From an uncultured Collinsella sp. (GTDB taxonomy: Bacteria; Actinomycetota; Coriobacteriia; Coriobacteriales; Coriobacteriaceae), in assembly GCA_900551365.1 (NCBI GenBank), contig URVZ01000061.1, positions 1 through 10,562 on the forward strand: a stretch of 10,562 nt of DNA, in the 5' to 3' direction. The notes under the pieces are model-generated. The model made no database searches. It had not been told where the DNA came from and was given only the letters and a program-made list of their open reading frames with translations. Both the position numbers and the translations under genes were made by a program. This document shows positions 1-5,646 of this stretch, piece by piece (positions within the stretch are counted from its first letter, which is position 1; every line of letters starts with the position of its first letter).

Positions 1-53
1 CGAGTGCCGTTTCCGGCGCCCAGCTCAAGGACGTCAGCCTGCGCCTGATGTAG
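1..53 (+). CDS. C-terminal end of an unidentified upstream gene (partial)
   Basis: The frame beginning at base 3 is open from the window edge to a TAG at 51-53 and reads SAVSGAQLKDVSLRLM. Its codons (GCC, GGC, CTC, AAG, GAC, CTG, CGC) match the preferred codons of the other genes here. A strong terminator starts 24 bases after the stop, as expected for the end of a transcription unit. The other two + frames are less convincing: one stops at 46-48, and the other runs into the terminator stem. Sixteen residues are too few to identify the protein, so no function is proposed. Confidence 0.55.
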   Translation, partial: SAVSGAQLKDVSLRLM

Positions 54-76
54 GCGATCGGCTATATATTGCCCGT

Positions 77-110
77 AACGAGGGAAGGACGCGTGCCTTC
101 CCTCGTTTTT
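77..110 (+). terminator. Rho-independent terminator of the upstream gene
   Basis: A perfect stem pairs CGAGGGAAGG (79-88) with CCTTCCCTCG (96-105) around a 7-base loop. Two A-T pairs extend it at the base, and a run of T follows at 106-110. It lies just after the stop at 53 and separates the upstream gene from the repeat array that follows. Confidence 0.9.
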
Positions 111-127
111 CATGCGCCGAGGACTAA

Positions 128-321
128 GGGACGGGCTTGCCGGCTAATGCGGAAATGGCATCCCAGAATTCGAGTTCAGAATGGGATGTACTTTCCCGAA
201 GGGGGCCGTCTGGGAAAGTACATCCCAGAATCCAGCCAGATAACGGGACGCACTTTCCGGTTGAGCCTTCTGGCGGAAACTGTGTCCCATCGTAGACGCT
301 CGAAGCGGGATGCGGTTTCCG
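128..321. repeat. Array of seven 15-bp motifs in alternating orientation (BIME-like)
   Basis: The consensus is GGGAYGYVSTTTCCG. Copies on the + strand start at 128, 183, 245 and 307; copies on the - strand start at 150, 212 and 274. Start-to-start spacings are 22, 33, 29, 33, 29 and 33, so two whole units repeat with an exact 62-bp period. The pair at 183-197 and 212-226 is a perfect inverted repeat, and in fact 16 bp counting T182 and A227. The pair at 245-259 and 274-288 differs at two positions. The intervening 14-18 bases are much less conserved. The first unit has a loop of 7 rather than 14 bases, and the last lacks its inverted partner. The array fills most of the 355-base gap (54-408) and has no credible gene. 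Alternating copies at fixed spacing resemble BIME-type REP clusters of other bacteria, but a cluster of protein-binding sites is also possible. Confidence 0.8.
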
Positions 322-347
322 TCCCGCCCTCAACAAGCATCTAACGC

Positions 348-353
348 TACAAT
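348..353 (+). promoter_or_regulatory. Possible -10 element of the HPr-like gene
   Basis: TACAAT matches the TATAAT consensus at five of six positions and lies about 55 bases before the ATG at 409. No good -35 hexamer is found 16-18 bases upstream, where the sequence is GC-rich. The promoter may therefore be weak or need an activator. The last copy of the alternating motif (307-321) ends 26 bases upstream of it. Confidence 0.35.
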
Positions 354-408
354 ATCTACCACGTGGCTGGGTTTTGCCGGCCGAATGTACGATGTCGCGG
401 GAGGGGAC

Positions 409-657
409 ATGGTCGAGTTTACAAAGACGATTAAAGATCCGTTGGGACTACATGCCCGCCCGGTTGCGCTGCTCTATGACATTATTGCCAAGCACCGTAG
501 CGACGTGTCAGTCAGCATTGGCGATCGCCACACGGATGGTCGCGATGTCATGGGACTCATGGCCCTCTATGGTGAGTGCGGCGAGAGCGTCGTCTTCCGC
601 GTTTCGGGCGTGGATGAGGCTTCCTGCGTTACGTCGATTAGAAACCTCTCGCTTTAA
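409..657 (+). CDS. HPr-like phosphocarrier protein, 82 aa, Asp at position 46
   Basis: HPr relays phosphate from PEP via enzyme I to sugar-specific IIA proteins of the phosphotransferase system, using His15. This 82-residue protein shows the signature DPLGLHARP with His15 and Arg17 at exactly the canonical positions. The second conserved segment, GRDVMGLMAL, aligns with the KSIMGVMSL region of Bacillus HPr. The residue there that should be regulatory Ser46 is Asp46. The length is slightly below the usual 85-90. The start at 409 is chosen because GGGAGGGG (399-406) precedes it and translation then begins just before the HPr fold. An in-frame ATG at 310 would add 33 unrelated residues encoded within the repeat array. 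The gene stands alone between terminators, without ptsI or permease genes. It could be the general HPr or a specialised paralogue; the sequence alone does not decide. Confidence 0.88.
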   Translation: MVEFTKTIKDPLGLHARPVALLYDIIAKHRSDVSVSIGDRHTDGRDVMGLMALYGECGESVVFRVSGVDEASCVTSIRNLSL

Positions 658-665
658 GCATGATA

Positions 666-702
666 GGGCGCGGTAAAGGATGGTCCTTTGCCGCGCCTTT
701 TT
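666..702 (+). terminator. Terminator of the HPr-like gene
   Basis: GGCGCGGTAAAGGA (667-680) pairs along its full length with TCCTTTGCCGCGCC (684-697), with one T-G wobble and a 3-base loop. It is followed by five T (698-702). It begins nine bases after the stop codon, making the HPr-like gene monocistronic. Confidence 0.93.
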
Positions 703-749
703 GTTTCGTATAGGAAACTTTTTCGAAATCTGAATGGAGACCCTTTCCA

Positions 750-803
750 AAAAGTTAACCGCGTGCTAGTTTACTATAGCGAACATAGACGTGGTTAACT
801 TTT
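750..803. promoter_or_regulatory. Inverted repeat upstream of feoA, candidate metal-regulator operator
   Basis: AAAAGTTAACCGCGT (750-764) and ACGTGGTTAACTTTT (789-803) are reverse complements with one mismatch, separated by 24 AT-richer bases that contain TATAG-like sequence. Each arm contains the palindrome GTTAAC, with centres 40 bp apart. It sits 43 bases before the first feoA, where an iron-responsive repressor of the DtxR or Fur type would be expected to act. No confident -35/-10 pair could be assigned. The identity of the regulator is inference. Confidence 0.55.
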
Positions 804-846
804 ACCGCGTCGATGTTGAGGACGAACCGACGTTAGGAGCTCACTC

Positions 847-1089
847 ATGTCTTGCGGACCGCAGATGCCGGCCATGCCGCTTTCGATGGTAAAAGCGGGC
901 GAAACCGTGCGCGTGTCTCGGGTAAAGGGCAATGAGGATATGAAGCACCACCTCAAGGACCTCGGCTTTGTCGAGGGAAGCGAAATCCACGTGGTGAGCT
1001 CGAGCGGCGCCAATATCATCGTCACGGTGCTGGGCGCACGCTTTGGCATCGATTCCAAGGTTGCCATGCACATCATGACCGTCGGTTAG
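847..1089 (+). CDS. feoA: FeoA family protein (first copy), 80 aa
   Basis: FeoA proteins are small cytosolic SH3-like-fold partners of the ferrous iron permease FeoB. From residue 10 the protein reads MPLSMVKAGETVRV and later LKDLGFVEGSEIHVVS. This matches the FeoA subtype that often precedes a second feoA in clostridia and actinobacterial anaerobes. The start at 847 is supported by AGGAG (835-839) seven bases upstream. It gives a short N-terminal extension, MSCGPQMPA, that such proteins generally lack; this tail contains a Cys and two Met and might touch metal, but that is speculative. The gene is the first of feoA-feoA-feoB, 39 bases before the next feoA. Confidence 0.93.
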   Translation: MSCGPQMPAMPLSMVKAGETVRVSRVKGNEDMKHHLKDLGFVEGSEIHVVSSSGANIIVTVLGARFGIDSKVAMHIMTVG

Positions 1090-1128
1090 TCTGCAGCATT
1101 TCATAAAAACCGAAAGGGGGACAAGAGG

Positions 1129-1350
1129 ATGAAGACGTTGGGTGACGTTAAGGTGGGCGAGAGTTCTACCATCGTCAAGCTTCACGGCGAGGGTGCGCTT
1201 CGCCGCCACCTTATGGACCTGGGGCTCATCAAGGGCACTTCGTTCAAGGTCGTGAAGGTTGCACCGCTCGGTGATCCGGTCGAGATCAACGTGCGCGGCT
1301 ACGAGCTTTCCATCCGCAAGGAGGAGGCCGCCGTCGTCGAGGTTCAGTAA
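1129..1350 (+). CDS. feoA: FeoA family protein (second copy), 73 aa
   Basis: This is the classical FeoA type. The motif LHGEGALRRHLMDLGLIKGT is followed by APLGDPVEINVRGYELSIRK, the segment typical of FeoA proteins that act with FeoB. At 73 residues it is full length for the family (about 75). AAAGGGGGA (1113-1121) lies seven bases before the ATG. It differs clearly from the first FeoA, so this is two subfamilies side by side rather than a recent duplication. A 123-base gap with an inverted repeat separates it from feoB. Confidence 0.95.
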   Translation: MKTLGDVKVGESSTIVKLHGEGALRRHLMDLGLIKGTSFKVVKVAPLGDPVEINVRGYELSIRKEEAAVVEVQ

Positions 1351-1378
1351 GGGCTCGCGACGTATATTTCTGCAGATA

Positions 1379-1398
1379 AAGTTAGGTATTTCTAACTT
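1379..1398. promoter_or_regulatory. Inverted repeat in the feoA-feoB gap, candidate operator
   Basis: AAGTTAG (1379-1385) and CTAACTT (1392-1398) are perfect 7-bp arms around a 6-base centre, 75 bases before feoB. The half-site AAGTTA also occurs at the outer ends of the inverted repeat before the first feoA (752-757 and, inverted, 796-801). This suggests one shared regulator. The size and symmetry fit a DtxR-family site, but no regulator gene is in the window. It could alternatively mark an internal promoter for feoB. Confidence 0.5.
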
Positions 1399-1473
1399 AA
1401 TGCTGCAACTTTGAAGCACATTATCCAGCCTGTGCGGAGAAAGCAGCGCAGGCACACAAGGAAGAAGGATTGA

Positions 1474-3801
1474 ATGGCGGATTCTCAGATCCATGTCGCG
1501 CTGGCGGGTAACCCCAACTGCGGCAAGACCACGCTTTTCAACCTGATCACCGGCGCCAACGGCTACGTTGGCAACTGGCCCGGCGTTACGGTTGAGAAAA
1601 AGGAGGCCAAGCTCCTAAGCGACAAGAACGTTACCATCACGGACCTCCCCGGCATCTACTCGCTTTCCCCCTACAGCCCCGAGGAGCAGTGCTCGCGCGA
1701 TTACCTCATGAGCGGCGAGCCCGATGTCGTCGTCCAGGTGGTCGACGCCACCAACCTCGAGCGCAACCTATACCTGGCACTTCAGGTTATCGAGACCGGC
1801 CTGCCCGTGGTCGTTGCCCTCAACATGGCCGACTTGGTCGAGAAGAACGGCGACAAGATCGACACGGACAAGCTCTCCAAGAAGCTCGGTTGCCCGGTCA
1901 TGATGATCTCGGCCCTTAAGAACAAGGGTATCAAGGAGCTGTTCGAGCAGGTCAAGAAGTCCGCTGCTTCCAAGGGCCAGGTGCCGGAGCACAAGTTCGA
2001 CTCCTCCATCGAGGACGTTCTGGACCACATCGAGAACAACCTTCCGGCGAGCGTTCCCGCCAACAAGCGCCGCTACTACGCCGTCAAGCTGTTCGAGCGT
2101 GATGCAGACGCCTGCAGACTCATCAACCTCACCAAGGAGAAGGCCGCTCGCGTGGAGGAGCTGGTCGCCCAGTGCGAGCAGGACTGCGACGACGATGCCG
2201 AGTCCATCATCACCGGTGAGCGCTATGGCGTCATCGCGCACATCATCGATGAGTGCATGACCAAGGCTCCGGCCAAGATGAGCACCTCCGAGAAGATCGA
2301 CCGTGTGGTTACCAACCGTATCCTGGGCCTGCCGATCTTTGTGGTCATCATGTTCTGCGTGTACTACATCGCCGTTTCCACCCTGGGCGGCACGGTGACC
2401 GACTTCACCAACGACCAGCTCTTCGGTACCGACGGTTGGTATGTGCTCGGCCAGGGCCGCGACGCCTACGACGCGGCTGTCGAGGCTGCGGGCGATGATG
2501 CCGACTCGGTCGACCCGGCGCAGTACGGCCCCTATGTTCCCGGTATTACCACCATGGTCCACGACGCGCTTGTGGCGGGCGGCACCGAGGACGGTGGCCT
2601 GGTCGATTCGCTGGTCTGCGACGGTATCGTCGGAGGCCTGGGCGCTATCTTCGGCTTCGTCCCGCAGATGTTCCTGTTGTTCGTCATGCTGTCCTTCCTA
2701 GAGGACTGCGGCTATATGGCCCGCGTCGCCTTCATCATGGATCGCGTGTTCCGCCGCTTTGGCCTGTCCGGTAAGTCCTTTATCCCCATGCTCGTGTCCT
2801 CGGGCTGCGGCGTTCCCGGCGTCATGGCCACCAAGACCATCGAGAACGAGAAGGACCGCCGTATGACGGTCATGACCACCACGTTCATTCCCTGTGGCGC
2901 CAAGCTGCCGATCATTGCCCTGCTCATGGGTTCCATCATCGGCGATTCTTCCACCACCGCCGCGTGGATCAGCCCGCTCTTCTACTTCCTGGGCGTCTTT
3001 GCCGTCATCGCCTCGGGCCTCATGCTCAAGAAGACCAAGCTCTTCGCCGGTCGTCCGACGCCGTTTGTCATGGAGCTCCCCGCTTACCACTTCCCGGCGA
3101 TCCGCTCTTGGGCACTGCACGTTTGGGAGCGCTGCTGGGCCTTTATCAAGAAGGCCGGCACGGTCATCTTCGCGTCCACCGTCGTGGTTTGGTTCCTGTC
3201 CAACTTTGGTAGCTACAACGGTTCCTTTGGCTTCCTGCCTGCAATGGACGGCATCCCCGAGGAGTTTATGGACTACTCCGTGCTTGCCATGCTCGGCAAC
3301 CTGGTCGCTTGGATCTTCGCCCCGCTTGGCTTTAGCACCTGGCAGGCCACCGCGCTGACCGTCTCGGGTCTCGTCGCTAAGGAGAACGTCGTCGCCACTG
3401 CCGGCTCGCTGCTGTCCGTGGCCGACGCCGCCGAGACCGACCCGAGCCTGTGGACCGCGTTTGCCGGCATGTTCCCGACTATGGGCGCCTGCGTTGCCTT
3501 TGGCGCGTTCAACCTGCTGTGCGCTCCGTGCTTTGCCGCCATGGGCACTATCCGCAACCAGATGGACTCCGGCAAGTGGACCGCGATTGCCATCGGCTAC
3601 GAGTGCGCCTTCGCTTGGGTAATCGGCCTGTTCATTAACCAGTTCTACAACCTGCTTGTTCTGGGTCAGTTTGGCTTCTGGACGGTTGTGGCCATCGTGC
3701 TGCTGGTTGCGATGCTCTTCCAGATCTTCCGTCCCATGCCCAAGCATGCATGGACCGACGAGGACGAGACCAATACTGCTTCCGCCGCAGTTTCCGCTTA
3801 A
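1474..3801 (+). CDS. feoB: Ferrous iron transport GTPase/permease FeoB, 775 aa
   Basis: FeoB imports Fe2+ across the cytoplasmic membrane and is the core of the Feo system under anoxic conditions. The N-terminal G domain has all motifs: G1 GNPNCGKT (12-19), G2 around GNWPGVTV (33-40), G3 DLPG (57-60), G4 NMAD (117-120) and G5 SAL (146-148). A charged helical linker follows (roughly 165-270). The membrane part starts near residue 280 and contains the two conserved gate regions, SGCGVPG with Cys445 and FIPCGAKLP with Cys474. A hydrophilic loop rich in Asp and Ala (about 315-375) is probably external. The 775 residues match the typical full length (E. coli FeoB is 773). The C-terminal tail has no cysteines; those are supplied by the small protein encoded downstream. 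The start at 1474 follows AAGGAAGAAGG. Confidence 0.98.
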   Translation: MADSQIHVALAGNPNCGKTTLFNLITGANGYVGNWPGVTVEKKEAKLLSDKNVTITDLPGIYSLSPYSPEEQCSRDYLMSGEPDVVVQVVDATNLERNLYLALQVIETGLPVVVALNMADLVEKNGDKIDTDKLSKKLGCPVMMISALKNKGIKELFEQVKKSAASKGQVPEHKFDSSIEDVLDHIENNLPASVPANKRRYYAVKLFERDADACRLINLTKEKAARVEELVAQCEQDCDDDAESIITGERYGVIAHIIDECMTKAPAKMSTSEKIDRVVTNRILGLPIFVVIMFCVYYIAVSTLGGTVTDFTNDQLFGTDGWYVLGQGRDAYDAAVEAAGDDADSVDPAQYGPYVPGITTMVHDALVAGGTEDGGLVDSLVCDGIVGGLGAIFGFVPQMFLLFVMLSFLEDCGYMARVAFIMDRVFRRFGLSGKSFIPMLVSSGCGVPGVMATKTIENEKDRRMTVMTTTFIPCGAKLPIIALLMGSIIGDSSTTAAWISPLFYFLGVFAVIASGLMLKKTKLFAGRPTPFVMELPAYHFPAIRSWALHVWERCWAFIKKAGTVIFASTVVVWFLSNFGSYNGSFGFLPAMDGIPEEFMDYSVLAMLGNLVAWIFAPLGFSTWQATALTVSGLVAKENVVATAGSLLSVADAAETDPSLWTAFAGMFPTMGACVAFGAFNLLCAPCFAAMGTIRNQMDSGKWTAIAIGYECAFAWVIGLFINQFYNLLVLGQFGFWTVVAIVLLVAMLFQIFRPMPKHAWTDEDETNTASAAVSA

Positions 3802-3830
3802 GTCCGAATAAGGATTAGCCCCTTTTCACG

Positions 3831-3863
3831 AGCCCGGGTGTCCCAGCGACACTCGGGCTTTTT
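3831..3863 (+). terminator. Terminator of the feo operon
   Basis: AGCCCGGGTGTC (3831-3842) pairs with GACACTCGGGCT (3848-3859) with one G-T wobble and a 5-base loop, followed by T-rich sequence to 3863. It lies 29 bases after the feoB stop. The Cys-rich gene downstream would therefore need its own promoter or read-through. Confidence 0.9.
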
Positions 3864-3952
3864 GGTGGGGGAGATGTGGCGTTTCCGCAGATAAAACCGA
3901 CCAAAATAAACCCGTCCCTTTTTGGTAGGTGGAGAATGGGGTAAAGTAAGTG

Positions 3953-3962
3953 GTGGTTAACT
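3953..3962. promoter_or_regulatory. GTGGTTAACT copy shared with the feoA upstream repeat
   Basis: This 10-mer is identical to 791-800 in the right arm of the inverted repeat before feoA. It overlaps the expected promoter-proximal leader of the FeoB-associated protein, immediately before its ribosome site. A shared iron-responsive regulator would explain it, but a chance match cannot be excluded because the site is short and only a single arm is present. Confidence 0.35.
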
Positions 3963-3976
3963 AGAGGAGGCTTGCT

Positions 3977-4177
3977 ATGGCACCTATCGATATTGCTGTA
4001 CTGGCTGTTATCGGCGTTGCGTTTGTCGCCGTGTGCGTGCGCATCTACCGCAAGGGCACCTGCGCCGACTGCGCTCAGGGTGGCGTTTGCACGGGGCATT
4101 GCTCCAACAAAAAGACGTGCGCCGCACTTAAGGGCGTAGACAAAATCGCCGAAGACTTGGGCCGCGGTATCAAATAA
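3977..4177 (+). CDS. FeoB-associated Cys-rich membrane protein, 66 aa
   Basis: The protein has one hydrophobic helix (residues about 4-24), a basic stretch RIYRKG, then a Cys-rich tail with Cys29-x2-Cys32, Cys38, His41-Cys42 and Cys48, ending in an amphipathic segment. This layout (a single membrane helix followed by CxxC and further Cys) is that of the small FeoB-associated proteins often encoded next to feoB in Gram-positive anaerobes. Their precise role is not established; metal handling or support of FeoB at the membrane is inferred. The basic residues after the helix predict that the Cys-rich part is cytoplasmic. GAGGAGG (3964-3970) lies six bases before the ATG. It follows the feoB terminator, so it is probably transcribed separately. 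Confidence 0.88.
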   Translation: MAPIDIAVLAVIGVAFVAVCVRIYRKGTCADCAQGGVCTGHCSNKKTCAALKGVDKIAEDLGRGIK

Positions 4178-4190
4178 GGTCCGGACATCC

Positions 4191-4225
4191 AAGCGCTCCG
4201 CGGGCATCCGTTCGCGGGGCGCTTT
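4191..4225 (+). terminator. Probable terminator after the FeoB-associated gene
   Basis: AAGCGCTCCGCG (4191-4202) pairs with CGCGGGGCGCTT (4213-4224) with one T-G wobble, around a 10-base loop. The stem is strong, but only three T follow before G, so termination may be incomplete. It starts 14 bases after the stop codon. Confidence 0.65.
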
Positions 4226-4231
4226 GTGCAT

Positions 4232-4283
4232 TTGAGGGAGAGCACGGCGAGTCGAAGAGTATTTTTGGGGTATCGTTAACTGG
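4232..4283 (+). repeat. Diverged copy of the ~53-bp intergenic repeat, upstream of lacI
   Basis: TTGAG (4232-4236) is followed 21 bases from its start by CGA (4253), then ATTTTTGGG, GTAT and TGG (4281-4283). The same blocks occur at the same distances (one indel) at 5406-5458. The core ATTTTTGGG plus flanks agrees at roughly two thirds of positions. It sits between the preceding terminator and the lacI promoter region. The relationship is suggestive rather than certain. Confidence 0.4.
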
Positions 4284-4305
4284 ACTATTAATTGGCAACT
4301 TATCT
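4276..4305 (+). promoter_or_regulatory. Possible promoter of the lacI-family gene
   Basis: TTAACT (4276-4281) and TTATCT (4300-4305) are separated by 18 bases and lie in the most AT-rich part of the gap before the regulator. Neither hexamer is a close consensus match, and a second -10 candidate, TATAAC (4305-4310), overlaps. GTTAAC at 4275-4280 is also the core shared with the feo-associated sites. No GGTGAACGTTCACC palindrome is present here, so autoregulation through that operator is not indicated. Confidence 0.25.
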
Positions 4306-4321
4306 ATAACGGAGTAACCGC

Positions 4322-5401
4322 ATGAGCGCTCGCGTAACCATGAAGGACATAGCCGCCGAGCTTGGCGTTTCCATCAATACCGTGCACAAGGCCCTGACGG
4401 GAAAGGCCGGCGTGAGCGAATCCGTGCGCGCCAAGGTGAACGCCAAGGCCGAGGCCATGGGCTATCACCGCAACACAAGTGCCTCAAGCCTGCGCCGCAA
4501 GGATATCAATCTGGTGTTTTGCCTGCCCCGCGCATCGCGCGAGGGAGCGTACTTTTTCCGTTACCTGTGGGAAGGCTGCAATCGCTTTGAACAGGAGGTC
4601 ATCGACCGGGGCATTACGGTTGAGCGCGTTGAATTTGGCGTGGGCGGCTACGCTGATGCACTCGAGCAAATCGACGAGCGTCTGCAGGTGGGCGAGAAGA
4701 TTGATGGCTTGCTCGCCTATGCGCCGGGCGACGATCGTGCGACTGAGCTTTTGGGGCAGATCGCCGAGGCGGGCGTGACGATTGAGCTTGTCGACGGCGA
4801 CCGTCCGCATTTGAATCGTTTGGGTGCGAGCTTGGCCGATTATTCGACGGCAGGCAGCCTTATGGCCGAGCAGGCGGCAAACCTGGTCCATGCTTCTGGG
4901 ACCGACGCCCGCGTGCTCCTTTTGACAGGCGACCCATATACCGATTCGCACTATCTAACCGCCCGCGCCTTCCACAATTACCTGCGCGAACGAGATATTC
5001 CATGGCAGGTCGAGGATCTTGCAGGTGCCCATGCGCAAGTCAAACAACTCGAGCATGAGCTCGAAAAGCGCTTGAGTGCGCCGGACGCCCCCGAACTTAT
5101 CTGTAGCGTTTTTGCCGTTGGTTCCGAAGTGGTTGCCGACGCGCTCGTCTCGGCCGGCAAGGCCGGTCGGGTCATGGTGATCGGCAACGACCTGTTTCCC
5201 GAAAGCGCCCTGGCCTTGCGCCGCGGTATCTTTACCAATATTGTCTATAAGGACCCGACGAGCCTGGCGTATCGCGGCGCCAAGACACTGGGCGATTATT
5301 TGCTGTGGGGAAGGACCCCGACGGAGCCCGTCCAGAAGGGCGCCGTCGAGATGGTATTTGCCAGCAATGTCGACCGCTACTGCGAACTTGCGGGTATTTA
5401 G
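4322..5401 (+). CDS. LacI-family transcriptional regulator, likely hexuronate-responsive, 359 aa
   Basis: The N-terminus (residues about 5-50) is a LacI-type helix-turn-helix: VTMKDIAAELGVSINTVHKAL, followed by VSESVRAKVNAKAEAMGYHRN. The rest, from about residue 62 (INLVFCLPR), has the alternating pattern of a periplasmic-binding-protein-like sugar domain and the late motif VMVIGNDLFPESALALRRG (a ligand/dimer region). At 359 residues it is slightly longer than typical LacI proteins (about 330-345). GGAG (4311-4314) lies seven bases before the ATG. It is encoded directly upstream of uxaCBA on the same strand, and two CG-centred palindromes of the LacI kind lie at the uxaC promoter. Control of galacturonate/glucuronate use is therefore likely, with an acid sugar as inducer, but the ligand is inferred from context only. 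Confidence 0.9.
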   Translation: MSARVTMKDIAAELGVSINTVHKALTGKAGVSESVRAKVNAKAEAMGYHRNTSASSLRRKDINLVFCLPRASREGAYFFRYLWEGCNRFEQEVIDRGITVERVEFGVGGYADALEQIDERLQVGEKIDGLLAYAPGDDRATELLGQIAEAGVTIELVDGDRPHLNRLGASLADYSTAGSLMAEQAANLVHASGTDARVLLLTGDPYTDSHYLTARAFHNYLRERDIPWQVEDLAGAHAQVKQLEHELEKRLSAPDAPELICSVFAVGSEVVADALVSAGKAGRVMVIGNDLFPESALALRRGIFTNIVYKDPTSLAYRGAKTLGDYLLWGRTPTEPVQKGAVEMVFASNVDRYCELAGI

Positions 5402-5405
5402 CCGA

Positions 5406-5458
5406 TTGAGCAGGTACCCCCTCTTGCGACGTGCATTTTTGGGAGTATTCAGCATTGG
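5406..5458 (+). repeat. Left arm of a long inverted repeat (53-bp intergenic repeat, + copy)
   Basis: Bases 5427-5458, containing CATTTTTGGGAGTATTCAGC, are the reverse complement of 5594-5625 over 32 bp with a single difference (G5433 against T5619). Outside this core the symmetry continues on the same axis with CAGGT (5411-5415) against ACCTG (5637-5641) and TTG against CAA, so the unit is about 53 bp. It begins five bases after the lacI stop codon. Confidence 0.85.
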
Positions 5459-5491
5459 CATGCCCTGAATGAGGTGCAGAACGACTGTTTT

Positions 5492-5533
5492 AAGTGCCCC
5501 CGATGGCGTAATTTGCCATCGGGGGCACTTTTT
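5492..5533 (+). terminator. Terminator of the lacI-family gene, inside the inverted repeat
   Basis: AAGTGCCCCCGATGGC (5492-5507) pairs perfectly over 16 bp with GCCATCGGGGGCACTT (5515-5530) around a 7-base loop, with T at 5529-5533. It lies 91 bases after the regulator's stop and between the two arms of the longer inverted repeat. Its own centre (5511) differs from the centre of the long repeat (5526), so it is an independent hairpin. Confidence 0.93.
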
Positions 5534-5593
5534 ATGCCGATCGGGCGCTATCTGCGTTCCAAATAGGACGCTGAGGATGGCGCACGGCGCGCT

Positions 5594-5646
5594 CCAATGC
5601 TGAATACTCCCAAAAATGTACGTCGGGACATGACCCACCTGAGCAA
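5594..5646 (-). repeat. Right arm of the long inverted repeat (53-bp intergenic repeat, - copy)
   Basis: This is the inverted partner of 5406-5458. Together they delimit a 241-bp element with about 135 bp of unrelated interior. No transposase gene, and no obvious target-site duplication, was found at its ends. Positions 5402-5861 form a 460-base gap without a gene: the inverted repeat, the terminator and the operators account for most of it. In the remaining part, 5647-5737, only a small CCGTT/AACGG dyad (5715-5725) is visible. Confidence 0.85.

Noticed and set aside
128..321. The repeat array as a CRISPR array
   Set aside because: The motif is only 15 bp, varies between copies, alternates in orientation and has spacers of 7-18 bases. 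CRISPR repeats are longer, near-identical and all in one direction, and no cas genes are present.
310..657. An upstream start (310) for the HPr-like gene
   Set aside because: It would add 33 residues unlike any HPr, encoded partly inside the repeat array. The ATG at 409 has a strong ribosome site and puts His15 and position 46 at canonical numbers.
2698..3747. Long - strand open frame opposite feoB (349 codons)
   Set aside because: It is rich in Gly, His, Glu and Arg with no recognisable domain, and it lies wholly within the conserved membrane part of feoB.
5406..5646. A complete insertion sequence between lacI and uxaC
   Set aside because: The interior is about 135 bp with no open frame for a transposase, and no target duplication is evident. 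Only a MITE-like or repeat-pair interpretation remains.
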